Source: Mimachlamys varia
Taxonomy: Eukaryota > Mollusca > Bivalvia > Pectinida > Pectinidae
Direction of reading: 5' to 3'
Length of the DNA stretch: 64,000 bases
Assembly: GCA_947623455.1 (NCBI GenBank)
Contig: OX392534.1
Location: forward strand, 41,979,426-42,043,425
The notes below the pieces were generated by a model. The model saw only the letters and a program-made list of their open reading frames with translations. It did not search any database and was not told the DNA's origin. Both the position numbers and the translations under genes were made by a program. Positions 1-11,150 of this stretch are shown one piece after another (the stretch's first letter is position 1; every line of letters starts with the position of its first letter).

Positions 1-2601
1 TGAATATAGATTTAGTAGCTTGACCGGCAAGGGTTTTCTGAGCCTCATTAAAGGAACCCCCTGAAGTAAAAACAATTCCCAAAAACGAAAACTTATTTAC
101 TATCTCGATTTCACTACCGTCATAATAGAACTTTACATCACTTGCCAATCTTCCGCCATTTCTAAATATCATAACCTTAGTTTTATCAACATTCAGTTTT
201 AATTTCCATGTGTTACAATACACTTTCAAAATATCTAATCCTTGCTGTAGCTGTTCAGCAGATTCGGCAAATATTGTGATATCATCCGCGTATAGAACTA
301 AATAGAGTTTTAAATATTCAATTGTTATACCATCAAAACCATTCAATATAAATTCATTTTCTAAATCATTTATATACATAGCAAACAAAAAAGGCGACAA
401 ACTTTCACCTTGACGAACTCCGGTAATGCACTGGAAACTTTCTGAAATTTCATTATTTACTTTAACACTTGATTTGACAGAAGTATACATAGATTTAATT
501 ATATCAAGCATTTTACCCCTAACGCCAACTTTGATTAGTTTTACCCACAGATTGTCCCTTACCACATAATCGAAGGCTTTTGAGAAATCAATAAAAGCAC
601 AATGTAAACTCTTTTTTAAATGAAAAAGATGGGAGATAACTCCATTTAAAATAAAGATATTATCTATGGTGCTGTGACAGGTCCTAAATCCAGCCTGCGC
701 ATCAACGTAAACTTTGTATTTCTCGGCCCAGAAATTAAGCCTGTTATTTAATACCCTCGTAAACAATTTTCCAACTACACTCAATAAGTTATCCCTCTGT
801 AGTTTGAAACATCTGCCAGAGATCCCTTTTTATGTAAAGGAATAATATATCCCTCCGACCATGCTTCTGGAAATATTCCAGTTTTAAAAACAGAGTTAAA
901 TAATACCAGCATATAAGGTAACAATACATCAATGCCATACAATAAAAATTCATTAATTAATAAATCAGGTCCAGCGCTTTTACCTGCTTTTAACTGAGCG
1001 ACGGCTTTCATTATTTCCTCTTGTTCAACATCACAATTCAACTCTTCAAACATGACCTGTATTTCACCATTGACATATCTATCAACAAAATTTACAACCT
1101 CAGTTTCGGGCTCAAAAAATGGATCATCTGGATTTGTAACAGACGAAAAAAACTCTACAAAATCATCAGCGCTAATGTGCGATTTTTGTGGATTTGAGCA
1201 AGACAATTTTAATAACCGCCAATATTCTCGTGCGTTAGTTTCCTTAGCCCGTAATAACTTTTGTGTATTATTTCTATCGTAGGACATCCGACTTTTCCTT
1301 GCTTCATATTTAAATTCATTTCTTTTTTGGACCATTTTTCGCCTGTTCTCATCAGAATTACTTTCTCTAAAAATATTTAATAGATGTAAAAACTCATGCC
1401 GTTTTTGCTCACATGTATCACTATACCAAGGGATATTGCGGGAATGTCCACACGTTTCATACTCCTTAGGAGGCGAAATAGTGTGCGACATAATAGGAGT
1501 TGCGGCTTTACACAGACCTTCATTAAATTTATTCACAGCAGTGTTTAAATCTGTATGACTAATTTCAGTTGTATTCAATAACCGTTTCATTTCCATAAAA
1601 TTGCACATACAATCATCATTCTGCAAATTTTGCAAAAATACATCTTCAAAAGCAGGATTCCATTTATATTTCATTGAAAGAATTTCATCCGAAATAACTG
1701 AGTTAACACTACATGTTTCTATAAACGTCTTAATTTCAAAATATACTGCCATGTGATCACTATAAGCATTAGGTACATCAACATAGAACTCAATAATTGA
1801 TGAAAATAATTCAGGTGTTGAAATGACGTAATCAACTAGACTGCATCCGCGGTCATTCGCAAAAGTTAACGATCCCATACCCGCATCTTTTCCTACTCTA
1901 CCGTTCAATATACGCAAACCAGAGGACTTACAGAATTCAATCAATTACAAACCATTGCTGTTCACTCTATCTTTATCAGGTGAATATCGCTTATCCACAC
2001 CGTCTTCTATGTATTCGTCATCTATAGGTATAAAGTAACTTACATCATTTTCGACAAAATCAGATAACTCTTTTGTTCTAGCGTTCATGTCACCTGTAAT
2101 AATAAAATCACAAGTATCTTCTTCATTATTAACAATATCAACTAATATGTTATGTAAACGGTCAAAAGTGTCTACGTCTATAAAAGCCTGTCTACTGGTA
2201 GTTTCAGGTAAAATATAGCATAACACCAGATATACATTCCTTTCAAAACCAAAAAAAGTTTTTTCCATTTTCAACACAATGATATCATCGGAATCTTTGA
2301 CAACTAATTCAATGCCTGGTACAATAGTATTCCTCAAATACACAATTAAACCACCTGAATCCCGCTTCGAACCTTTACACCTTTCGGTTCTATGTAATGC
2401 ATGATATTCAAAATCTATTACCTTTAAATCACTCAACTCTGACGTCCAAGATTCTGTTAGCAGAATTACATCGTTACATTTGAAAATATTTTCATAAAAC
2501 ACACTGTTCAATTTATTCAAACGTTTTGTTACTAGGCCTTGTAAATTTAAACAAACAAATTTCACTGAGTTCGTAACACGTGCATCACGCCCCGCGTCGT
2601 C
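1..2601 (-). pseudogene. LINE ORF2: endonuclease + reverse transcriptase, broken
   Basis: The N-terminal endonuclease (EEP) domain shows NLQG, TESW, GDMNAR, a Leu-Val-Asp-Tyr-Val segment and SDH. Reverse transcriptase motifs follow: PLHKKG, NYRGIT, FIDFSKAFD, GVRQG.SLSP and the catalytic YADD (codons at 281-292). Two lesions are visible: an in-frame TAA at 1945-1947 (a Gln codon would be one base away), and a one-base deletion near 786 that shifts the frame between the NYRGIT and LSVVGK motifs. Downstream of the shift the frame is open to base 1. No ATG occurs between the ORF1 stop and the endonuclease motifs, so translation would need readthrough or reinitiation. The 3' end lies outside the window. 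Confidence 0.85.
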
Positions 2602-3702
2602 CTATGCTTCTGCGTCACTGTGCTTGTCCCCGCCTACAGCTCCCGCGATGTCAATATTGTGCTCTGCATTAGCCAATCCCTGGCGCTCTGATGAGGTTGT
2701 TGCGTCATCAAAGGGTGGACAATAGTCGTCACTGTCGTCCTCGTCGAGACTCGAACTGTCATCAGACCAATCATGATCACTCACGGCCTTGTTGCTCCTC
2801 CCCCTACGGTACAGAATGCGGCTCCAGTCAGGCAACTCATCACGCACAACAGTGTTGTTTACGATCAGTTTTGCCGGAAAGACGATCCTCGCCTCTTTGC
2901 CTGCGCGTTTAGCTTTGTGCAAGTCGTCAAGTAGTAACTTCCGCGCCCTTTGGATTTCCTCAGGATAGTCCCTACCAATACCATAACCCGAGTTTTTCAA
3001 TAAACCAACTTTGGACATGATCAGTTCTATGTCGGTGTAATCACGGAAACATGCTATTAGGGGGCGGGGCTTCGCCTGTACACCACGTGTTGGTTTGCCT
3101 AACCGGTGGGCCCGTTGAATACTCATAGTATCACCAATGGCCAGTGTAGTTTCAATAAAGTTTTTTACAACTCCAGAACATCCACCCTCCACGACCTTGT
3201 CATTAGATTCAGTCAAGCCAAAAAACAGCAAGTTATTCCTCCTGTTTCTACTTTCAATGTCTATTGACTTATACTCCACATAGGACAACCTATAGTCCAT
3301 ATCATCAAGGTCACCTTTGATATTAATTATGTCCTTTGCTGCCCTATCAACACGTGTACTGACCTTATTTAGGACTCCTTGAATTCCATCCAACTGACAT
3401 AGTTTTCTCATCATTATTCCCAGTTTTTCATCAACTGTCAGACTATCAAACCTGGAGAGGTCTATTTCTGTAGCTGTCCCGTGTCCACCTGTATTTTTTT
3501 TGGCCCGCTTACTTTGTACTGTAGCGAACCCCTCGTTGTCCACCTGAGTACTGTCCTTCCTTCCGCCATGTTTTACACCTGTACCCCGAGATACCACACT
3601 CGCAAAACTATTTTCCAGAGTTTTAGGCCCAAAACTTTGCTGACCACGACCTCTGTTACCACGATAAGAACCCCTGGCTCTTCCTCGACCACGACTGCTC
3701 AT
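2602..3702 (-). CDS. LINE ORF1 protein (RNA-binding, L1 ORF1-like)
   Basis: This is a 366-aa open frame starting at the ATG at 3702. An RGG-rich basic N-terminus (MSSRGRGRARG...) is followed by a heptad-like coiled coil (about residues 110-150), then an RRM-like segment (ESRNRRNNLLFFGL) and a C-terminal domain with RAHRLGK and RPLIACF, as in L1-type ORF1 proteins. The C-terminus is acidic and Ser/Asp-rich. Such proteins trimerise and coat the element RNA as a chaperone; that role is known from the family, not seen here. The frame ends at TAG 2602-2604 and ORF2 continues in the same frame without an intervening ATG. No lesion is visible. Confidence 0.8.
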   Translation of the reverse strand: MSSRGRGRARGSYRGNRGRGQQSFGPKTLENSFASVVSRGTGVKHGGRKDSTQVDNEGFATVQSKRAKKNTGGHGTATEIDLSRFDSLTVDEKLGIMMRKLCQLDGIQGVLNKVSTRVDRAAKDIINIKGDLDDMDYRLSYVEYKSIDIESRNRRNNLLFFGLTESNDKVVEGGCSGVVKNFIETTLAIGDTMSIQRAHRLGKPTRGVQAKPRPLIACFRDYTDIELIMSKVGLLKNSGYGIGRDYPEEIQRARKLLLDDLHKAKRAGKEARIVFPAKLIVNNTVVRDELPDWSRILYRRGRSNKAVSDHDWSDDSSSLDEDDSDDYCPPFDDATTSSERQGLANAEHNIDIAGAVGGDKHSDAEA

Positions 3703-3830
3703 TTTTAGCACACAGTTATCACTTTAGCTTAATATTTCAACAAAATTTTCGTCAGCACGAAATCACTGACCACTACCAATCCATGTGACGTCACTAAAAT
3801 ATATGCCACGTGTATTGTAGTATGTACAGT

Positions 3831-5010
3831 AAAAAAAAAAAATTATGTATCAAATACATACCTGAGATAGTGAATAGAAGAATCTGCACTGCATAGAATA
3901 GACTATTCTACATAATATAGTGATAGTTCAAAAAGTGACAAATTTCAAATAGTGCTTTACACCTGTGTTTTACATATTTATTGCAATTACATGTAGTCTC
4001 TCAGCCACAATGGTAAATACTGGCCGTTAGTTCATGGTTTTTCTCCAGGTATCCAACTTTTCCTACACCACTAAAATCTGGCAGGTCCTAAAATGTCCAT
4101 AGTTGTTAATAGGACATAAAACACAAACAAAGCAAACCAAATAAGTGGAGGGGACATATAACTCTTTGTTTCCCCTAGATTGATTGTGTATCACCAAGGC
4201 CAAGCAAGCCAAATATGTCCCTACCACGGGGAACATAAATATACACTTATATTGGCCCTCCAGTATCTAGAATAGATACCCCCCTGTCAGTGATCTTAGA
4301 AGTGAATTAAACAGTGATAGGAGTTTATGACTTTACCGGTCACCTTTGTGGTCATTAACATGGAGCTGTGGCTGGATTCTAAAAGCTCAGGAATCAGATT
4401 TGGATGTCGGAAAGGGAGGTAATATTGGGGGTGTATTTCCCACATTTGTAATCATATCATTCCTAGTCACAATTCTTAAAATATAAGAAATTAAGTCTCC
4501 AAAAAACTAAATTGTTTCCTTAGTTTATGAAGAGGATATCTGTATACAACTATGTTTAGCTTCATTTTCCTGTCTGAAAAAAAAGATACAAGTTTAAATT
4601 ACTTCAAAGGTCTGATATTTGATAAGTTAAGAAAATTAGACATTGAATTTAAACCGAAACTACTTTTCGTTGTTTGTTTGAATGTACTACTTGTTTTACC
4701 TGAATGGAGAGCTTATCGATTATGATATTATGTGGACCTCTGGTGTTAGTTTGTAACTGATCAATATCACATCTGATACAGGTAACAGCCACCAGGAAAC
4801 AATAGACGGGTACTTGGGGCCACTTTGATGTCTGCCTCAAACATCAATTACATCAGGCCATTATTGGAAAAATTTCTAATCACAGTTTAATGATCTAACA
4901 AGGATGTGACAGTATGGTTATAGTCTTGTAACAGAAGAATTGTATTGTGTCAAGGAAATCAATCAGTTATGCTATGGTCTCTTTTAACAATAGGACTGGA
5001 TACTAGGTTG
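3831..5010. other. Intergenic DNA, no gene seen
   Basis: AT-rich DNA without a credible exon. A short stretch near 4037-4065 (TTTTTCTCCAGGTATCC) resembles the conserved core of the SINEs at 11.5 and 28.7 kb but is too short to call. Confidence 0.5.
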
Positions 5011-5014
5011 TCAG

Positions 5015-5935
5015 CTTCGTGTATCACACGGGAAATTATTGTGTAAATGTTGTATATCACACAGGAAGTAATTATGTAAATGTTGTATATCACACAGGAA
5101 GTAATTATGTAAATGTTGTATATCACACAGGAAGTAATTATGTAAATGTTGTATATCACACAGGAAGTAATTATGTAAATGTTGTATATCACACAGGAAG
5201 TTATTATGTAAATGTTGTATATCACACGGGAAGTTATTGTGTAAATATGGTTTTATCACACAGGAATTTACATTGTGTGGTATATCACACAGGAAGTTAC
5301 ATTGTGTAGTATATCACACAGGAAGTTACATTGTGTGGTATATCACACAGGAAGTTAGATTGTGTGGTATATCACACAGGAAGTTAGATTGTGTGGTATA
5401 TCACACAGGAAGTTACATTGTGTGGTATGTCATACAGGAAATTACATTGTGTGATATATCACACAGGAAGTTATATGAATGTGGTATATCACACAGGAAG
5501 TTATGTGAGTGTGGTATATCACACAGGAAGTTACATTGTGTGGTATATCACACAGGAAGTCATGTGAGTGCGGTATATCACACAGGAAGTTATGTAAGTG
5601 CGGTATATCACACAGGAAGTTATGTAAGTGTGGTATATCACACAGGAAGTTATGTGAGTGCGGTATATCACACAGGAAGTTATGTAAGTGCGGTATATCA
5701 CACAGGAAGTTATGTAAGTGTGGTATATCACACAGGAAGTTATGTAAGTGTGGTATATCACACAGAAAGTTATGTAAGTGTGGTATATCACACAGGAAGT
5801 TATGTAAGTGTGGTATATCACACAGGAAGTTATGTAAGTGTGGTATATCACACAGGAAGTTATGTAAGTGTGGTATATCACACAGGAAATTATGTAAATG
5901 CGGTATATCACACAGGAAGTTATGTGAGGAAGCAA
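5015..5935. repeat. Minisatellite with 33-, 29- and 30-bp unit blocks
   Basis: All units share TATATCACACAGGAAGT. The left block (to about 5250) has 33-bp units ending AATTATGTAAATGT, the middle block (to about 5470) about 29-bp units with TTACATTGTGTGG, and the right block 30-bp units with TATGTAAGTG(T/C)GG. The blocks look like successive expansion fronts from one ancestral unit. Long open frames on both strands are by-products of the repeat. Confidence 0.95.
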
Positions 5936-8712
5936 TCTAAATCAGAATCAGATCCACATTATGACAAGGAAACAAATACTATAACATAGCCAGGGACTTC
6001 CAGCACAGACGCCTATATAATACACACATGGCTGCACTTCCTTTAATAATCTCAGTTAATTGTTTATAGTCTTAAACTCAGTAAACCAAGTCAGGCACTG
6101 ATCATATCAACTTTATGAGTAGCTGATAACTTCAGAAAATATTAAATTCGGTTATGGGTTTAAATTTAAAGGTACAAAAATAAATATGTTTACTGTCTGA
6201 GAATTGACCATTTACATCTGTCTGTCGACAATTGTTAAGGTTGAGGTTATGGTAAGAGATCTGATGAAGGTCAAATAATTATCTGGATCAACTGAAGAAC
6301 ACTTTGAAAAAAATATGTTAAGGTTTTAAGAAAATTTGGTTACCAACTTCAAACCCTTAAGTCATTTGCAATACTTCATGAAATTTCATAGTTGCTGTAT
6401 ACCCATGTTGACGTCGTAAACAGAACCTGTCTTTGGAGCGAAACAGCCCCGCATCAAGACTCTCCACTTAAAGCTTCGGTAACAAAAAGGTTGACAGAAC
6501 TCAAAATAGTTTTCAAAAAAGGTTTACTGTATTCTATAGAGCCTTCATGGTGGGCTGAAAAATAAATAAATTATTAAATGAGGTTAAATTTCTCACATTA
6601 TGTGGGACCATGGATATAGGATGTGGATAGAAATATAATGCAGAATTTCAAAGGTTGGCAGTATTATAGGTGTATATATACATATACCTCATCTTTTCTA
6701 TGTCTGTCTGCTCATCTGACATTTTTTGTCAGTCACTGCACGTGTATTATATACCTGGGAAGTAAATGCTACAGTAAAGTTTGAGGAACATTACGAAACC
6801 TGTTACTGCTGTTACAGCTTGGCTGGATCAGGTACATTACAGTCTATGATGCCATCAGAATTTTCCTGAAGATTGCAAAATGAGTTCGAAAAACAATAAA
6901 AAAAACAAGGTTAAGATATACTGCAGTGTGACCTCTTTATAACACCACCTTTTGTCTACAGCGACAGGGCTATCTGAGGATGTTTTTTAAAAATTTATAA
7001 ATTTTTTCATATTAAGCCAAATTCACAAAATTTGCAGTTTACTCATAAAAAAAAATCTTTCCCAATTCACCAATTTTCTTCCCAAATAGAACAAAAAAGC
7101 TCCATCCCAAACCGGTGAGAAAAAGACATGGGCAATTTGGCGGTATAATGTGGGTGGCAATAGTATTGAGATTTGAAAATGACCGCTATGAAATAGAGAG
7201 TATAATGATAATCAAATTTCAATGATTTAGTTAAGGGAAAACCCGTTAGAAAGTACATATTCCTAATGACATTCGAATGTACATGCATGAATTTTCATGT
7301 TCATAATTAATGAAAAAATTTGATGTGTCTGTATATAAATAGCTCCACAATGACCAAACTGACAATAAAAGCATGGGAATTGCATATAGATTTTGGACAT
7401 TTGTACATGTATTTTGAAGTACATGGCAAATGGAAACATGCGAGGATGACAGACATATTGAAGGAATTGTATAGGAAGGAAATTTGTTCTTAATGTTTAG
7501 TTGGCAGTATATTCAGACAGTCTTTTTGAAATGAAATAAATTCTAACTGCTACTTCATGATAAAAGATATTGAAACATGCCTTTAATTATGTAATACCTT
7601 GTCACACAGGTTTGGCCTTGTAATCGATTTCTTAAATACGTGTTTAATATACAATCTACCGGAGACATACATCTGCTTGTAAGTGTCTGTTTGCTGGGTA
7701 AACTTGAAATGGCTATAGATACTGTGATGATATATAGGGATATTCTATGTAAAACTGTCCCTGGGAGGAAGGACAAACAGGTAGTGTGTCTTGTCTGACA
7801 ACATGCATTTTCATGTATCTAGGGAATAAGTACGTTAATTTATAGGATCATACAGGAGATTTAAATGTATCGAGAACATCACGGGGAGATTTTCAAAAGT
7901 TCTTTTGTGTTTACACTTAAGATAGGCGTGTTTCGCTAAAAGCTAACTTTGTGTTTGAGTTAAGAAGATTGATAAACTTACAGAGAAGTGGTATAGCTCA
8001 GTGTTACAGTCTTTATCTGGTTTAAGGGATTTTAAAGCAAGGTCATTCATACATCGGGTAAGTCATGTTTTTGAAATGATCCTCGATCAAGCATTGCCCC
8101 TCCATTATCGTGAGGTCGGGACTGAAGCTTTCTTAATATTGCAATCCTTATGACATTTTGATTTTGATGAAATTTTTCTATGTACAATATTTACCTGTTT
8201 TGATATAGATATTTTCTGGGAGAATTATATAGTTTGTTAAACTCCTTTATTCTGTGTAAAATTCATCAATTTTATTTTGTTATTTTTAAGTTTGAATGGT
8301 CAACAATTTTCTGCAATTCGAAAAAAATGTGTTCTTGTATAATACATTAGATTTATATCTTTTACTTTACATACACTGTACATTAAATATTGAGTTCTAT
8401 TACAATACCTGTACATACAGGTATATATTCCCAAAAAGGGATATTTTGTCAATCAAAAAGATCAAAATAGGTTCAAAAATGTCTTTGATAAATAACAGAA
8501 AAATCACTGATGGCAGTGTTCATGCAAATTCTTGGTATTTTGGCAGATGTTTAATTTTACAATAATTCACATTTGTGTTGGTGCTGATGACTGTTTTAAA
8601 TCTATCACATTTATACTGAAAAATGGATGGATCTAGTAATAAGAAAAATCAAATAATTAATCATTAAACAGCAACATCTCACTGATAATAATTCTTTATT
8701 CATCCATTTCAG
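5936..8712. other. Intergenic / 5' flank of the large gene
   Basis: No coding exon recognised. The DNA is AT-rich with scattered short open frames that lack family signatures. An upstream non-coding first exon and the promoter of the TTC41-like gene may lie here, because the exon holding the start codon appears to begin at a splice acceptor (8711-8712), but I could not identify them. Confidence 0.45.
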
Positions 8713-8804
8713 ATTGAACGATGGGCAGACTGAAAACTTTTGACGGGACATTGGTGAAAATGGCGCCTAAGTGACCGCAGTGTTGTAAGAACTATTGCGT
8801 CACT
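8713..8804 (+). promoter_or_regulatory. 5' UTR part of the start exon, with an upstream ORF
   Basis: A polypyrimidine tract and AG at 8711-8712 suggest a splice acceptor, so transcription probably begins further upstream. An ATG at 8721 opens a short upstream ORF of 17 codons that stops at 8772-8774, 30 nt before the main ATG at 8805. Such an ORF would be expected to lower translation of the main frame; that is inference. Confidence 0.5.
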
Positions 8805-9597
8805 ATGGTGCAGCTTGGAAGTCTCCTTGACGATGAGGAGGGTGTCGCCCCAGTGGCACCTCCGCAGAAATATTCCCTCAGAAAGTCCATCAAACCATTC
8901 ATCTGCTCAACTCCAGATGACTTCACGGAAGAGCGTGAATTTTTAAATGAGAAAATATTTCCACAAATCAATGAGTTATATATGATGCGTGGATGCCGAT
9001 TTTCTCCTGTGGACATTTCGTGGGGAATGCAGGATGACCAAATAGCCACAGGTCATCTTTTAAGACTAAACCTGGAATATATTTGTAAGTGTTTGCCCTA
9101 CTTTCTGTGCCTTTTGGGTGAGCGCTACGGGCCCTACAGGCCTGTTGACTCACCCTCACTGCCAAAAAAGGTCACGCAACTTCCTGAATACGCAACTTAT
9201 CTTGACCGGAACTATCTGGTAGCTGCCTCTGCTGGATATCAATGGGTCCTTCAGGAACATCACCAGAACAACAGTCTCACAGAACTTGAAATTATTCATG
9301 CCACTTTCCTCAACGATTGCGACTATGCCCATTTTTATTTTCGTCAGCCAGAACACCTGGACAAGAAGTTCGGACATTTGACGGATGATGCTCGTCGAAA
9401 ACTCAGCAAACCTTTCCTCCCCGTAAATGAATATGCAGACCTCAATATCAGGGATTTGAAACAGAGAATTGTTAACAAAGGACTTCCGGTGAAATATTTT
9501 AAAACTCTAGAGGAATTGGGTGTCCATGTTATGAAGGATTGGACCAAGGTAGTAGATCAAGTTTACCCTCCACTGGAATACTCCATAGCAACGCTCG
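8805..9597 (+). CDS. TTC41: TTC41-like exon 1: DUF4062-type domain
   Basis: Starts at ATG 8805 and encodes 264 residues. After a short acidic leader comes KPFICSTPDDFTEEREFL, then SPVDISWG and FLCLLGERYGPY. These are the hallmarks of the DUF4062 domain at the N-terminus of metazoan NACHT proteins such as TTC41, NWD1 and TEP1 (TIR-like fold in the wider family, known from family). SLTELEIIHATFL and AHFYFR further on also fit that group. The exon ends phase 1 at ACGCTCG|GTAAGT; joining to exon 2 gives Asp. The last 37 bases and the donor belong to the first unit of a 53-bp tandem array, so the exon end itself has been amplified 30 times. Reading through the first donor meets TAG at 9639-9641. 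Confidence 0.85.
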
Positions 9598-11150
9598 GTA
9601 AGTGTACTTCAGAGTTTACCCTCCACTGGAATACTCCATAGCAACGCTCGGTAAGTGTACTTCAGAGTTTACCCTCCACTGGAATACTCCATAGCAACGC
9701 TCGGTAAGTGTACCTCAGAGTTTACCCTCCACTGGAATACTCCATAGCAACGCTCGGTAAGTGTACCTCAGAGTTTACCCTCCACTGGAATACTCCATAG
9801 CAACGCTCGGTAAGTGTACTTCAGAGTTTACCCTCCACTGGAATACTCCATAGCAACGCTCGGTAAGTGTACCTCAGAGTTTACCCTCCACTGGAATACT
9901 CCATAGCAACGCTCGGTAAGTGTACCTCAGAGTTTACCCTCCACTGGAATACTCCATAGCAACGCTCGGTAAGTGTACCTCAGAGTTTACCCTCCACTGG
10001 AATACTCCATAGCAACGCTCGGTAAGTGTACCTCAGAGTTTACCCTCCACTGGAATACTCCATAGCAACGCTCGGTAAGTGTACCTCAGAGTTTACCCTC
10101 CACTGGAATACTCCATAGCAACGCTCGGTAAGTGTACCTCAGAGTTTACCCTCCACTGGAATACTCCATAGCAACGCTCGGTAAGTGTACCTCAGAGTTT
10201 ACCCTCCACTGGAATACTCCATAGCAACGCTCGGTAAGTGTACCTCAGAGTTTACCCTCCACTGGAATACTCCATAGCAACGCTCGGTAAGTGTACCTCA
10301 GAGTTTACCCTCCGCTGGAATACTCCATAGCAACGCTCGGTAAGTGTACCTCAGAGTTTACCCTCCGCTGGAATACTCCATAGCAACGCTCGGTAAGTGT
10401 ACCTCAGAGTTTACCCTCCGCTGGAATACTCCATAGCAACGCTCGGTAAGTGTACCTCAGAGTTTACCCTCCACTGGAATACTCCATAGCAACGCTCGGT
10501 AAGTGTACCTCAGAGTTTACCCTCCGCTGGAATACTCCATAGCAACGCTCGGTAAGTGTACCTCAGAGTTTACCCTCCGCTGGAATACTCCATAGCAACG
10601 CTCGGTAAGTGTACCTCAGAGTTTACCCTCCGCTGGAATACTCCATAGCAACGCTCGGTAAGTGTACTTCAGAGTTTACCCTCCGCTGGAATACTCCATA
10701 GCAACGCTCGGTAAGTGTACCTCAGAGTTTACCCTCCGCTGGAATACTCCATAGCAACGCTCGGTAAGTGTACTTCAGAGTTTACCCTCCGCTGGAATAC
10801 TCCATAGCAACGCTCGGTAAGTGTACTTCAGAGTTTACCCTCCGCTGGAATACTCCATAGCAACGCTCGGTAAGTGTACTTCAGAGTTTACCCTCCACTG
10901 GAATACTCCATAGCAACGCTCGGTAAGTGTACCTCAGAGTTTACCCTCCGCTGGAATACTCCATAGCAACGCTCGGTAAGTGTACTTCAGAGTTTACCCT
11001 CCGCTGGAATACTCCATAGCAACGCTCGGTAAGTGTACTTCAGAGTTTACCCTCCACTGGAATACTCCATAGCAACGCTCGGTAAGTGTACTTCAGAGTT
11101 TACCCCCCACTGGAATACTCCATAGCAACGCTCGGTAAGTGTACTTCAGA
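9561..11150 (+). repeat. 53-bp tandem array (30 units) made from the exon 1 end and its splice donor
   Basis: The distance from the first GTTTACCCTCC (9561) to the end of the last unit is 1,590 bp, exactly 30 x 53. Each unit carries the last 37 bases of exon 1 plus 16 bases of intron, including CTCG|GTAAGT. Units differ only by transitions (CACTGG/CGCTGG, TACTTC/TACCTC). Donors therefore recur at 9598 + 53n. Only the first is followed by an open frame after splicing, because the coding frame meets TAG in unit 2. Confidence 0.97.

Larger units (their letters stand above)
1..3830 (-). mobile_element. Non-LTR retrotransposon (LINE), 3' part outside window
   Basis: On the minus strand an ORF1 with an L1-type RNA-binding protein is followed by an ORF2 with an apurinic-type endonuclease and a reverse transcriptase. 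The reverse transcriptase runs off the left edge. The 5' boundary is uncertain; I place it near 3830, where a run of A's ends the distinct sequence. ORF2 has one in-frame stop (1945-1947) and one single-base frameshift (about 786), so this copy is probably dead, although little decayed. I did not assign a clade. Confidence 0.85.

Noticed and set aside
4959..5989. Long repetitive open frames on both strands in the 30/33-bp array
   Set aside because: They are by-products of repeat units without stops, on both strands and in several frames, with no start context or known domain.
7981..8115. tRNA-like stretch GTGGTATAGCTCAGTG
   Set aside because: Only a box-A-like phrase is present; no convincing B box or cloverleaf. 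At best a decayed SINE.
8792..9547. Minus-strand open frames opposite exon 1
   Set aside because: Shadows of the DUF4062-coding exon, with no independent support.
9598..11150. The 53-bp array as extra coding repeats of exon 1
   Set aside because: 53 is not a multiple of three and the coding frame hits TAG in unit 2, so the array cannot be a protein repeat.
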